DNA of 64,000 nt from an uncultured Lachnospiraceae bacterium. Its GTDB lineage: Bacteria > Bacillota > Clostridia > Lachnospirales > Lachnospiraceae. The stretch spans positions 1-64,000 of the forward strand of contig CAJUFE010000018.1 of assembly GCA_910585635.1 (NCBI GenBank), read 5' to 3'. The notes under the pieces are model-generated. The model searched no databases, was not told the DNA's origin, and worked only from the letters and a program-made list of their open reading frames with translations. Below are positions 28,070 through 36,611 of the stretch, piece after piece. A program made the position numbers and the translations under genes. Positions within the stretch are counted from its first letter, which is position 1; every line of letters starts with the position of its first letter.

Positions 28070-29410
28070 TCACCAGCCCTTGATCTCTGCCACTCGCTCT
28101 TTTAGCTCCGCGATCCCCTCATCCACCGTATAGGAATGGATCATGATCATCTCATGGACCTCGTTCAGCACGGTGCGGATCTCCTCGATCTGGGGGTCTA
28201 AGGGACGGTCAAAGGCATAGTGGGTGTAATTTAAGGCTTCCACATTGCTCTCGCCCTCCGGGAAATGGTCGGCCGCCGCGATGGTCTGGAACACGGTCTC
28301 CGACGGGATCCCCGTGAACACGCCCTGCTCCGCTAAGATCTCGGCCGCCTTCTGGGAGGAGGCGAACTTCACGAAATCCCAGGCCAGGTCCGGCTGGTCG
28401 GTAAAGGCGCTGATCGCGATCGGTGTGAGGGCGCCCACGGTGTAGCCCGCCTCCACGTTAGAGGGATGGGGGATCGTGGCGATGCCCCAGTTAAAGTCGG
28501 TCTCCCCTTCCGCCTGGGACTGCATCATGATCGCGATGAACCAGGTCCCCATGGGCATCATGGCGCACTGCTGGTTCTTAAAGACCGAGGAATAATGGAT
28601 GTTCGCCGTCTTTAAGGTGGAATAGTCCTGGATATAGCCGCCATCCTGCAGGGCCAGGCCCGCCTCATACCAGGGCTTCATAAAGCTGTAATCCTTCTCC
28701 ACCACCGTGTGCTCCCCATCCTGCACCGCCCAGTTGGTCACCAGCGCCTGCCAGGTATGGTTGTGGGAACCGTACACCTTGCTGCTGCCCTCTCCGCTGG
28801 TCATCTTTTCGGCCAGCTCCTGGTACTCTTCCCAGGTCATATCGTTGGACGGATAGTCCACCTTCGCCGCGTCGAACAGGTCCTTATTGTAGTAGAGGAC
28901 ATACCAGTCGTTCCGGTAAGGAAGGGCATAGGTCTTGTCGTTATACATCAGCTGCTCTGCGGCCCCCTTGTAGACCGACAGGTCCAGGCTGTCCTTGGCG
29001 ATGAAGTCATCGATCGGCATGAGCTGCTCCTTGTCCGCCATCTGGAGCATAGAGCCCATGTCCTTGACCCAGATCACGTCCGGATCTGGCTGCGCGGCCG
29101 AAAGGCTGATCCCTAAGGAATTGTTATATTCGTCCGCCGAGGTGTCGATGACCTTGATCTCCACGTCCGGGTTCTCCGCCTCATAGGCATCGATCACGGC
29201 CTGGAACTGGGGGCTGGACTCATTGTCCCAGGTGGTCACGGATAGCACCTGCTTCCCACCTGCCGTCTCTCCCCCCTGGGCCTGTGCCGCCCCTTCTGTC
29301 CCACTGCCCTGGGCTCCTCCATCCTGGACAGGCTTTCCCCCGCAGGCGGTCAGTGCGCCGCATACCATCGTCCCGGCTAACAACGCTGCGATCGATCTTC
29401 TTTTTCTCAT
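28070..29410 (-). CDS. Extracellular sugar-binding lipoprotein of ABC transporter
   Basis: 446 residues. Lipobox LTAC-GG at about 21-26, a Gly/Gln-rich linker, then an SBP_bac_1 fold (VDYPSNDMTWEEYQELAEKM; YTVGALTPIAISAFT). It captures the oligosaccharide outside the cell and delivers it to the two permeases downstream. The start at 29410 follows GAGGAGGG; the open frame reaching 29575 is leader sequence holding the D2 promoter block. Context (GH88, two sulfatases) says the ligand is a sulfated unsaturated uronic-acid disaccharide or similar; this is inference. Confidence 0.9.
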   Translation of the reverse strand: MRKRRSIAALLAGTMVCGALTACGGKPVQDGGAQGSGTEGAAQAQGGETAGGKQVLSVTTWDNESSPQFQAVIDAYEAENPDVEIKVIDTSADEYNNSLGISLSAAQPDPDVIWVKDMGSMLQMADKEQLMPIDDFIAKDSLDLSVYKGAAEQLMYNDKTYALPYRNDWYVLYYNKDLFDAAKVDYPSNDMTWEEYQELAEKMTSGEGSSKVYGSHNHTWQALVTNWAVQDGEHTVVEKDYSFMKPWYEAGLALQDGGYIQDYSTLKTANIHYSSVFKNQQCAMMPMGTWFIAIMMQSQAEGETDFNWGIATIPHPSNVEAGYTVGALTPIAISAFTDQPDLAWDFVKFASSQKAAEILAEQGVFTGIPSETVFQTIAAADHFPEGESNVEALNYTHYAFDRPLDPQIEEIRTVLNEVHEMIMIHSYTVDEGIAELKERVAEIKGW

Positions 29411-29483
29411 GATAGATCCCTCCTCGTATACTTTATATAGGAGCCTGCACCGATCCACTAACGATGCTGCTCTGTTATGTGCG

Positions 29484-29605
29484 AGTCTATCAAAAAACAC
29501 GCCCTTTTTGGATCGACGATCTTCAGATAAAGCTCTCCTTTTTTTAACTCCACGCCTCTTTTCAGCAAGATCCATACATTTTTTTCATATCCCGTTACTT
29601 TTTTG
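29484..29605 (-). promoter_or_regulatory. Conserved promoter block, copy D2 (upstream of the ABC operon)
   Basis: Second copy of the block at 18262-18385. GATCG-T-CGATC, then 21 bases, then TAGACT, all on the minus strand, about 75 bases before the binding-protein start. The identical spacing and the shared outer motifs point to one activator for both promoters, most simply the YesN-type regulator. Confidence 0.65.
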
Positions 29606-29682
29606 TTCTTTTTTCCTCCCTATGGAGCGTATCATCCGGAGGGCCATGTCCCATCAGGCTCGCTTTCCTGTGGGACAAAGAT

Positions 29683-29731
29683 AAGGCAGGACCGCCTCCG
29701 CGCCTTTCCTGGCGGAGACCGTCCTGCCTTT
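29683..29731 (-). terminator. Terminator of the anSME gene
   Basis: AAGGCAGGAC ... GTCCTGCCTTT with an inner CTCCGC/GCGGAG stem, 48 bp downstream of the anSME stop. A second hairpin (TGTCCCA ... TGGGACA, 29646-29677) follows. Confidence 0.85.
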
Positions 29732-29778
29732 CGCATCCCATCCCCCTGGCCTATCCCTGATCCATCATTGTCCAAGGA

Positions 29779-30921
29779 TCAACGCAGCGGACCACCAGCT
29801 CCATCCCGCTGCCTGCGCAGGAGAGCGGCTATCCTTTCTATACGGGGCAGGCAGGCCTTAAAGAACATCTGGTAGGATCTGCAGAAATAGTTTTCTCCTA
29901 TCCCCCCGCCTGGCTGCTCCCGATGCCTGCGGCAGCCGCCGCGGCAGAGGACGCGGTAGGGACAGGTCTGGCAGTTTTCCCCACGTTCAAAGGAGCTCTC
30001 TACGAACCGGCTCTCCTTCCGCCGCTGCTCGATCACCTGAAAGCTGTCGGTACACAGGTTCCCCAGGCGATACCCATCCAGCACATAAAAATCACAGGGA
30101 TATACACTGCCGTCCGCCTCCACCACGTTCTGGAAGCTGCACACCCCACGCTGCTCGCAGGATTCCGGCAGCTGCCCTAAGAGGATCCCGATGTAATTCT
30201 CAAACTGGCGGATATAGGGCTGCTCTCCCTTAGCAAAGTCCTGCTCCCACAGCTCCCACAGCTGGATGAGGAACTGGCCGTAGACCTCCGGGGTCAGGGA
30301 ATAGGCCTGCTGTCCCGGCTTTTCCTGGAGCGGGTCTAAGCAGGCGATGTACTGCTGCCAGGCAAACCCCAGCTTTTGATAACGCGCATAGATCTTCCGG
30401 ATCCTGGGCGCGGTCCTGGCGTTCACCACCGTCAGCACGTTAAAGGGGACGCCAGCCTGCTCTAAGGCCCGGGCTGTCTCCAGGACGCGAAAGTATGTAT
30501 CCTGCCCCTGGCTGTCCTTCCGGCAGGCGTCATGGGTGGCCTTCAGACCATCTATGGAGAGGCCGATCAGGAAATGGTTCTTCGCAAAGAAGGGGTACCA
30601 GTCCTCGCTCAGCCCATAACCGTTGGTCTGCAGGGCGTGGGAGACCGGGATATTTTTCGTATTATATCGTTTTTCCAGTTCCAGGCATCGCTCATAAAAG
30701 GGCAGCCCGGCCAGGGTCGGCTCGCCGCCCTGGAACGCGATCGTACAGGCCCCCTCCGCAAAGGCGAAGATCTCCCGGATCACATGCTCCAGGGTCTCCA
30801 GGCTCATGATCCCGTAGGAGGCCTGGTCCCGCCTCTTCATCTCATCTGCATAAAAACAATAGCTGCACCGCATATCGCACAGCCCGGAAGCCGGTTTGAT
30901 CATCACATGGAGCTGCGGCAT
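29779..30921 (-). CDS. Anaerobic sulfatase-maturating enzyme (radical SAM/SPASM)
   Basis: 380 residues. The radical-SAM cluster motif is CDMRCSYCFYADE near the N-terminus, followed by AFQGGEPTLAGL and the C-terminal SPASM cysteines, including CPYRVLCRGGC. The anSME family oxidises the C-x-P-x-R cysteine (or serine) of sulfatases to formylglycine without oxygen. Both sulfatases in this window have that cysteine, so they are the likely substrates. The ATG at 30921 has GGGGG 8 bases before it; the upstream ATG at 30951 has none. Transcribed alone, with its own terminator. Confidence 0.92.
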   Translation of the reverse strand: MPQLHVMIKPASGLCDMRCSYCFYADEMKRRDQASYGIMSLETLEHVIREIFAFAEGACTIAFQGGEPTLAGLPFYERCLELEKRYNTKNIPVSHALQTNGYGLSEDWYPFFAKNHFLIGLSIDGLKATHDACRKDSQGQDTYFRVLETARALEQAGVPFNVLTVVNARTAPRIRKIYARYQKLGFAWQQYIACLDPLQEKPGQQAYSLTPEVYGQFLIQLWELWEQDFAKGEQPYIRQFENYIGILLGQLPESCEQRGVCSFQNVVEADGSVYPCDFYVLDGYRLGNLCTDSFQVIEQRRKESRFVESSFERGENCQTCPYRVLCRGGCRRHREQPGGGIGENYFCRSYQMFFKACLPRIERIAALLRRQRDGAGGPLR

Positions 30922-31206
30922 CTCTTCATCCCCCTGTCTCTTTCCGCACATGGCTTTTGGACACGTCCGTTTGCATGGTCTTTATCTGTCCCCATTCTAG
31001 CATGAGTCGCCCAAAAAGAGAAGTACCGTTCTGGCGGGTACCAAAAAGGAACGACCGTTCTTGTCTTTATGCGCGGTCCAGACATTTTTGTTAAAAATAT
31101 AACGATAGCGAACGTTCTACAACGCAGATAATATACTATATATACAAAAAATATCCGGTCGATCCTTCAAAAAAATGTATGATCGCTACAGAAAATCATT
31201 TTCTTG
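30922..31206. promoter_or_regulatory. Divergent regulatory region, anSME / membrane hydrolase
   Basis: A/T-rich stretch with three partial copies of CGTTCT motifs (ACCGTTCT at 31025-31032 and 31054-31061, AACGTTCT at 31111-31118) and runs such as AATATACTATATATAC. I see no gene. The motif copies may be operators, but no regulator can be assigned. Confidence 0.4.
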
Positions 31207-31235
31207 TTGCATCTATATGGGCAATATGCTATACT
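31207..31235 (+). promoter_or_regulatory. Promoter of the membrane hydrolase leader
   Basis: TTGCAT, 17-bp spacer, TATACT with an upstream TG. Transcription would start near 31242, about 230 bases before the coding sequence. Confidence 0.75.
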
Positions 31236-31267
31236 AAGTCCAATCAAAGAACCGTGCAGAGACGATG

Positions 31268-31320
31268 AGAGCATAGTAGTACAACAGAGATGTTGGTATA
31301 CTCCTATGCTCTTTATTTTT
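31268..31320 (+). terminator. Leader terminator (attenuator or end of a small RNA)
   Basis: AGAGCATAG pairs with CTATGCTCT across 27 bases, followed by TTATTTTT. It lies about 30 bases after the expected start of transcription and 155 bases before the gene, so most transcripts would end as an RNA of about 78 nt unless read-through is allowed. Confidence 0.7.
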
Positions 31321-31474
31321 ACGATCTTTCCGGAAAAGGATCGAAAAAGCTCTCCACGGGCAGCAACTATCGTTCCGTATCATTGCCCAAGGCCACAGAT
31401 GGAGCGCGCGGCAGGAAGGGACTGCCCCTCCTATCGTGCCATCCAGGCGGCCGCAGGAGAAAAGGAGAAGACAA

Positions 31475-33331
31475 ATGAAGACGAAGATGACCGCAAAGCG
31501 ATGGACGATCGTGGCGATCGCGATCTGCCTGATCAGTCTGATCGGCACATCGCTGGTCCAGACCAGCAACAACAAGATCCGGATCAAGAACATGGCCTGG
31601 GAGAGCCCGGAGGGGGTCCTTCTGAGCGCGGATCTGTGGATCCCGCCCAATGCTACCGCCGATACCCCGGCGCCCGCCATCGTCACGATCGAGGGCTGGT
31701 ACAACAACAAAGAGATGCAGGACATGTATAATGTGGAATTATCCCGGAGGGGCTTCGTGATCCTGACCCTGGATATGCACGGGCATGGGAACAGTGAGGC
31801 GGTATCCTCCGATAACCTGTATGATGGGGCCGTGGGCGTGGACGCCGCCGTACAGATGGTCGCCACCCTGCCCTATGTGGATAAGACAAAGATCGGCGTC
31901 ACCGGCCACTCCAGCGGCGGTACCGCTGCCAACATGGCTGTGGCGATCGACAATGAGCGGGACGTGCCCCTGATCTCCTGCGTGCTCCAGCAGGCCGGCG
32001 ACTGGCAGGATGACACCGGCGGGGACCACAGCGGGGATTACGGCAGCCGCAGCGTAGGCATGATCGCCAGCGAATATGATGATTTCTACTATGGCACCTA
32101 CGACGATGCCGGGAACATGCTGACCACCCCGAAGGAATTTATGGAGACCGATAACGCCAAGCGTTTCCTGAACTTCAATGTAGATCCCGATCCCGGCTTT
32201 GTGGCCGAGGCCGCCAAGCACTATGTCCAGAGCTTTGACGGGAAGGACTCCCTCCGTGTGATCTACCGCCCCACCTGTATCCATCCGGCTGTGACCACCT
32301 CCGGGGAATGTGCAGGTTATGCGGTGGACTTCTTCGAGACCACGCTGGGCGCTCCCAGACCGCTGGCCCCGTCGGATCAGATCTGGCAGTGGAAGGCCTT
32401 CTTCGGCGCCTTAGGGCTTTTGGGCTTCTTCCTCTTTGTGATCTTCTTCACCCTGTCCATGGTGGACACCGGCTACTTCGGCACCCTGCGGGCGAAGGAG
32501 ACGGTAAGGCCTGCAGAGGTCACAGATCAGGCTGGCAAGCTGTGGTTCTGGGGAGGGATCGCGGCCTCCGTCGCCTTCTCTGCCTTCAGCTTCCTCTTCT
32601 GCATCCGGAAGGTCTACTCGAACACCACGGACTTCTTCCAGCAGACCGCTCCCCTCACCATCGGCGTGTGGTCCTTGATGTGCGGGGTCTTCATGATCGT
32701 GCTGATGGCCCTCTCCTATCAGATGTACGGAAAGAAGAACGGGATGTCCTTAAAGGACAGCGGCGTGATGATCTCCCTGGAGGCGCTCTGGAAGACCCTG
32801 CTGCTGGCGCTTTTGGTGGTCACCGTATCCTTCGGGATCGTGTTCATGGGGACCTACTTCTTCAAGGCGGATTTCCGGCTGTGGATCTTCGCGATCAAAG
32901 CCTTTACAGCGGATAAGGTCTGGATCTCCCTCCACTACCTGCCCTTCTTCTTGGTATTTTATGTAGTCCATTCCGTATCCATGAACTGCTTCAACTACAA
33001 CACCATCGGCAAGGAGAAAGGGAACACCTTGATCCTCTGCCTGGCCAACGCAGCCTCCTCGATCATCCTGGTGGCCGCGCAGTACATCTGCTTCTACTCC
33101 ACCTCCCGCCAGCTCTTAGGACTTGCGGAAGGCGAGCGGATCGGACCGATCTGGCTGATCTCCGTGGCCTTCGTCCTCTTCGGCGCGGCCCTGATGTCCC
33201 GGATCATCTACAAGAAGACCAAGAACCCGTATCTGGCCGGACTGATCAGCGCCTGCCTGGTGACCTTGATCAACTGCTCCAACACCTTTACCACCCTGAG
33301 TGCAGGTGCCATGATCTGCACCACCTTCTAA
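31475..33331 (+). CDS. Membrane-embedded alpha/beta-hydrolase
   Basis: 618 residues. One N-terminal membrane helix (WTIVAIAICLISLIGTSLV), an alpha/beta-hydrolase domain at about 45-300 with the nucleophile elbow VTGHSSGG and oxyanion-side LDMHGHGNS, then about eight membrane helices to the end. The hydrolase domain is most simply outside the membrane (inference from the N-terminal helix). Substrate unknown; esters or acyl groups are likely. The ATG at 31475 follows AAAAGGAG; the in-frame start at 31436 lies before that site. It ends at a strong terminator. Confidence 0.8.
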   Translation: MKTKMTAKRWTIVAIAICLISLIGTSLVQTSNNKIRIKNMAWESPEGVLLSADLWIPPNATADTPAPAIVTIEGWYNNKEMQDMYNVELSRRGFVILTLDMHGHGNSEAVSSDNLYDGAVGVDAAVQMVATLPYVDKTKIGVTGHSSGGTAANMAVAIDNERDVPLISCVLQQAGDWQDDTGGDHSGDYGSRSVGMIASEYDDFYYGTYDDAGNMLTTPKEFMETDNAKRFLNFNVDPDPGFVAEAAKHYVQSFDGKDSLRVIYRPTCIHPAVTTSGECAGYAVDFFETTLGAPRPLAPSDQIWQWKAFFGALGLLGFFLFVIFFTLSMVDTGYFGTLRAKETVRPAEVTDQAGKLWFWGGIAASVAFSAFSFLFCIRKVYSNTTDFFQQTAPLTIGVWSLMCGVFMIVLMALSYQMYGKKNGMSLKDSGVMISLEALWKTLLLALLVVTVSFGIVFMGTYFFKADFRLWIFAIKAFTADKVWISLHYLPFFLVFYVVHSVSMNCFNYNTIGKEKGNTLILCLANAASSIILVAAQYICFYSTSRQLLGLAEGERIGPIWLISVAFVLFGAALMSRIIYKKTKNPYLAGLISACLVTLINCSNTFTTLSAGAMICTTF

Positions 33332-33354
33332 AATACCGATAAAACACCCATGGA

Positions 33355-33402
33355 CAGGAGGTCTGCCGGCTCTTTTCGCTGGCAGGCCTCCTGTTCTTTC
33401 TT
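33355..33402 (+). terminator. Terminator of the membrane hydrolase gene
   Basis: CAGGAGG-t-CTGCC ... GGCAG-g-CCTCCTG stem followed by TTCTTTCTT, 24 bp after the stop. Confidence 0.85.
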
Positions 33403-33741
33403 ACAGGATCTATATTTTCAGGCGTGTGGAACCCCTCATTTATTTCATTATTTATGTATTTATCTCAAAAAACAAGAAATATTGCATAAAATATCGACTT
33501 CCTGATCGTATATATGAAACAAACTTGTTATTTCGCACAAAAAATCGTTGCAATCCCATGAAATAACAGCTATAGTTAAGACGGCAAGATCGACAGATCT
33601 TATGAGGAAAAAACCGGATATTGAGAGGGTTTTTACAAAACAACTTACGCCTCTTTCAGATATTACAGAAAAACTGTGATCGATCCAGACGATGCAAGGT
33701 ATAAATTTCAAAAAAAATAAAACAAAGGAACAGGTGGGGGT
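33403..33741. other. GH2 upstream region with inverted repeats and a broken small ORF
   Basis: An 8-bp perfect inverted repeat GTTATTTC/GAAATAAC (33527-33534, 33560-33567) is a candidate operator. AAGATC-GACA-GATCTT (about 33588-33603) resembles the D1/D2 palindrome, but without the 21-base spacing to a -10 box. A frame at 33602-33679 (25 codons from ATGAGG) has no ribosome site; one extra A in its GAAAAAC run would extend it to about 39 codons ending ARYKFQKK. Whether it is translated is unknown. Confidence 0.45.
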
Positions 33742-35520
33742 ATGAGAGACGAGTATCCGCGTCCAGATCTGGTGCGGGAACGATGGCAGACGTTGAACGG
33801 GGAGTGGGACTTTTATGAGGGGGACGGCGGCGAGAAGCATCCGATCCAGGTCCCCTTCGTACCGCAGAGCGCACTGAGCGGCATCGGCAGGTGCCTGACC
33901 TCGGACAAGCTGGTGTATGAACGGTTTTTTACCGTCCCGAAGGAATGGGATGGAGCGCGCATCCTGCTGCATTTTGGGGCGGTGGACTATGAATGCAGCG
34001 TGTGGGTGAACGGCCACTGCGCCGGCGGGCACCGCGGGGGGCAGACCCCCTTCACATTGGATATCACCGCGCTCTTGACAGGCGGCAGAGAGCATCTGCG
34101 GGTGGAGGTGACCGATCCCTTAGAGGATGAGACGATCCCCCGCGGGAAGCAGTTCTGGAGGAAAAAGAGCCAGTTCATCTGGTATACACAGTCCAGTGGG
34201 ATCTGGCAGTCCGTCTGGCTGGAACCGGTGGACAAGGCCCATCTGGAGTGGATCCATTTCACCCCGGATATCGATAAGGGGACGGTCACGATCGAGTATC
34301 AGGTATCGGCGGATACCCCATCTCCCTACACGGTGGGGCTGGACATCTGCTTTTGCGGCGATCGGATGTATGCCGGGACCACGGAAGGGACCGAGCGGCG
34401 GGGGAAGATCATCGCGGATGTCTTCCGGAACAGGGCGCTGAACGGGAGTTTCCATTTCACCGGATGCTACTGGTCCCCGGAACACCCTTATCTCTTCGAT
34501 GTATCGGCCTGCCTCTGTGACGGGGATCAGGTCCATGACCGGATCCGCACCTACTTCGGTATGCGCAAGATCCAGGTAAAAGAAGGGAAGGTCTATCTGA
34601 ACAACCAGCCCTACTACCAAAAGCTGCTGCTGGACCAGGGCTACTGGAAGGACGGCCTGATGACCGCACCCACCCAGGAGGAGCTGGCGGAGGATATCCG
34701 CAGGTCCAAGGCCATGGGCTTTAACGGCTGCCGCAAGCATGAAAAGGTGGAGGACCCGATCTTCCTCTACTGGGCGGATAAGCTGGGCTTTTTGGTCTGG
34801 GAGAGCATGGCCAGCTTCTGGAGCTTCACGCCCCAGAGCGGAGCCGCTTTTGCGGAGGAATGGCGCCAGGTGATCCAGCGAGACTATAACCACCCCTCGA
34901 TCGTGGTCTGGAACATGATGAACGAGAGCTGGGGCGTCCCCCATATCTACGACGACCGACAGCAGCAGCATTTCGCCCGGGCTATGTACCATATGGCCCA
35001 CGGCCTGGACGACAGCCGGCTGGTCATCGCCAACGATGGCTGGGAGATGACGGAAAATGATATCTGTGCCTTCCACACCTACAAGCACGGCAGCGAGGAG
35101 GACATAAAGCAGCAGGAACGGTTCCGGACCGGTGTGCTGACCCTGGAGGGCCTGGCCGGGCTGGTGGAGCGGCCCTTGTTCGCCAAAGGCTTCGCCTATG
35201 CTGGGCAGCCGGTGATGCTGACGGAAATCGGCGGCATCGCCATCCAGAGCAGCTCCCCCGGCCAGGAGGCGGACCCGGACGCATGGGGCTATACCGGGGC
35301 AGAGGATACCCAGGCATTTTTAAAGGTCTACGAGCGCCTGATCGACGCGGTCTATGGATCGGACCTACTCTGCGGCTTCTGCTACACCCAGCTCACGGAT
35401 ATCGAGCAGGAGCAGAACGGCCTGCTGGATGAGATGCACCAGTTCAAGCTGGATGCCGCCGCGATCAAGGCGATCAACGACCGGAAGGAGACGGCCCTGG
35501 CGTTCTCCACCGTCGTCTGA
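33742..35520 (+). CDS. GH2-family glycoside hydrolase
   Basis: 592 residues with the GH2 layout: N-terminal sugar-binding jelly roll (about 1-175), an immunoglobulin-like middle domain, and a TIM barrel from about 290. The acid/base Glu is in VWNMMNESWG and the nucleophile in VMLTEIGGI. Size and the MRDEYPRPDLVRERWQTLNG start fit the beta-glucuronidase/beta-galactosidase-like subgroup. No signal peptide, so it acts in the cytosol. Near the GAG-type locus a beta-glucuronidase role is attractive, but the subgroup is not proven. AGGTGGGGG precedes the ATG. Confidence 0.87.
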   Translation: MRDEYPRPDLVRERWQTLNGEWDFYEGDGGEKHPIQVPFVPQSALSGIGRCLTSDKLVYERFFTVPKEWDGARILLHFGAVDYECSVWVNGHCAGGHRGGQTPFTLDITALLTGGREHLRVEVTDPLEDETIPRGKQFWRKKSQFIWYTQSSGIWQSVWLEPVDKAHLEWIHFTPDIDKGTVTIEYQVSADTPSPYTVGLDICFCGDRMYAGTTEGTERRGKIIADVFRNRALNGSFHFTGCYWSPEHPYLFDVSACLCDGDQVHDRIRTYFGMRKIQVKEGKVYLNNQPYYQKLLLDQGYWKDGLMTAPTQEELAEDIRRSKAMGFNGCRKHEKVEDPIFLYWADKLGFLVWESMASFWSFTPQSGAAFAEEWRQVIQRDYNHPSIVVWNMMNESWGVPHIYDDRQQQHFARAMYHMAHGLDDSRLVIANDGWEMTENDICAFHTYKHGSEEDIKQQERFRTGVLTLEGLAGLVERPLFAKGFAYAGQPVMLTEIGGIAIQSSSPGQEADPDAWGYTGAEDTQAFLKVYERLIDAVYGSDLLCGFCYTQLTDIEQEQNGLLDEMHQFKLDAAAIKAINDRKETALAFSTVV

Positions 35521-35584
35521 GGCTGGCCCCACGAAAACGGCACAGCCAGACCGTTCAAATACACTGGACGGTCACACACAGCCG

Positions 35585-35639
35585 CCCCGTTCTGCTCTGT
35601 CCCCATGTTTTCGGGCAGTCCGGGACAGACGGAGCGGGG
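35585..35639 (+). other. Long hairpin between GH2 and the phosphatase gene
   Basis: CCCCGTTC-GCTCTGTCCC pairs with GGGACAG-CGGAGCGGGG around about 18 bases. There is no T-run after it, so it is more likely an mRNA-stability or processing element than a terminator. Confidence 0.5.
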
Positions 35640-35686
35640 GGCCGGCAAGAGCGGACCGGCAAGAAAAGAAAAAGGAGAGGATACCC

Positions 35687-36517
35687 ATGGACAAGACCAT
35701 ATTTCTATTGCTGGATGCGTGCCAATATGAGGCGGGGACACGGAACCTGGGGTATCCGGAGCACCTGATCGACTATAAAAAGGGCGCTAAATACAAGGTG
35801 CGGGGCGAGCTGCCCTCCCTGTCCAGGCCCATGTACGCCACCCTGCTCACAGGGCTCCCGGTATACCGCCATGGGATCGCCGCCAATGAGACCGTGCGCA
35901 CGCTGACCTGCGAAAATGTATTTTCCCTGTGCAAGGCGGCAGGCGGGACCACAGCGGCGGCGGCTTACCACTGGTTCAGCGAGCTTTATCTCCACGCCCC
36001 TTTTAAGATGGATAGGGACAGGTTCCAGTCCCACACAGGAGGGGCGATCGATGAGGGGATCTTCTATTGGGAGGACGACTATCCCGACTCCCACCTTTTG
36101 GCAGACGGCGAACATCTGCGGAAGACCTACGACCCGGACTTCATCCTGTATCATCCCATGGGGATCGACACCCAGGGACATTTGAGCGGATCCGGGAGCC
36201 GCGGCTATGAGGGGGCGATCGCCAAGATGAGCGTGCTCCTCTCCCTGCTCCTCCCCACCTGGCTGGAGGAAGGCTATCAGGTGGTCATCACCGCCGATCA
36301 CGGGATGAACGGGCTGGGCTGCCACGGAGGGACCGATCCCGTGCAGCGGGATACACCTTTATACATCTTCAGCCACAAGATCACGGCTGGCCGATATGAG
36401 GACCACTATATCTCCCAGCTGACCGTGGCGCCGCTGCTCTGCTATCTGCTGGGGATCCCCACAGGAAAGGATATGATGGATCTGTCCCTGGTGGCAGGGA
36501 TCCTGCCAGAGGGATAG
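35687..36517 (+). CDS. Alkaline-phosphatase-superfamily phosphodiesterase/phosphatase
   Basis: 276 residues. Matches the type I phosphodiesterase/nucleotide pyrophosphatase branch: the first metal Asp in TIFLLLDACQYEAG, a nucleophile-region SRPMYATLLTG, VVITADHGMNG for the second metal pair, and a late His in LGCHGGTD. It has no signal peptide. First gene of a run with a binding protein, two permeases, an ATPase and an OPA-type carrier, so it probably splits phosphate from an imported phosphate ester or phosphonate. The start follows AAAGGAGAGG; the longer upstream frame runs into the GH2 gene and is rejected. Confidence 0.83.
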   Translation: MDKTIFLLLDACQYEAGTRNLGYPEHLIDYKKGAKYKVRGELPSLSRPMYATLLTGLPVYRHGIAANETVRTLTCENVFSLCKAAGGTTAAAAYHWFSELYLHAPFKMDRDRFQSHTGGAIDEGIFYWEDDYPDSHLLADGEHLRKTYDPDFILYHPMGIDTQGHLSGSGSRGYEGAIAKMSVLLSLLLPTWLEEGYQVVITADHGMNGLGCHGGTDPVQRDTPLYIFSHKITAGRYEDHYISQLTVAPLLCYLLGIPTGKDMMDLSLVAGILPEG

Positions 36518-36611
36518 ACAGCAAACTGGGATGGATAAAGAAGAAAACAGGCTGACCACGGTCGGCTTGGGATAGATGGAAATGAAGGGTTACGTTTCAA
36601 AGGAGGAAAAA

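Noticed and set aside
28070..29575. Longer binding-protein ORF reaching 29575
   Set aside because: The extra N-terminus covers promoter block D2 and lacks a ribosome site; the lipoprotein start at 29410 is well supported.
35354..35686. Upstream in-frame extension of the phosphatase gene
   Set aside because: Runs through the end of the GH2 gene and a GC-rich hairpin; the start at 35687 has a clear ribosome site.
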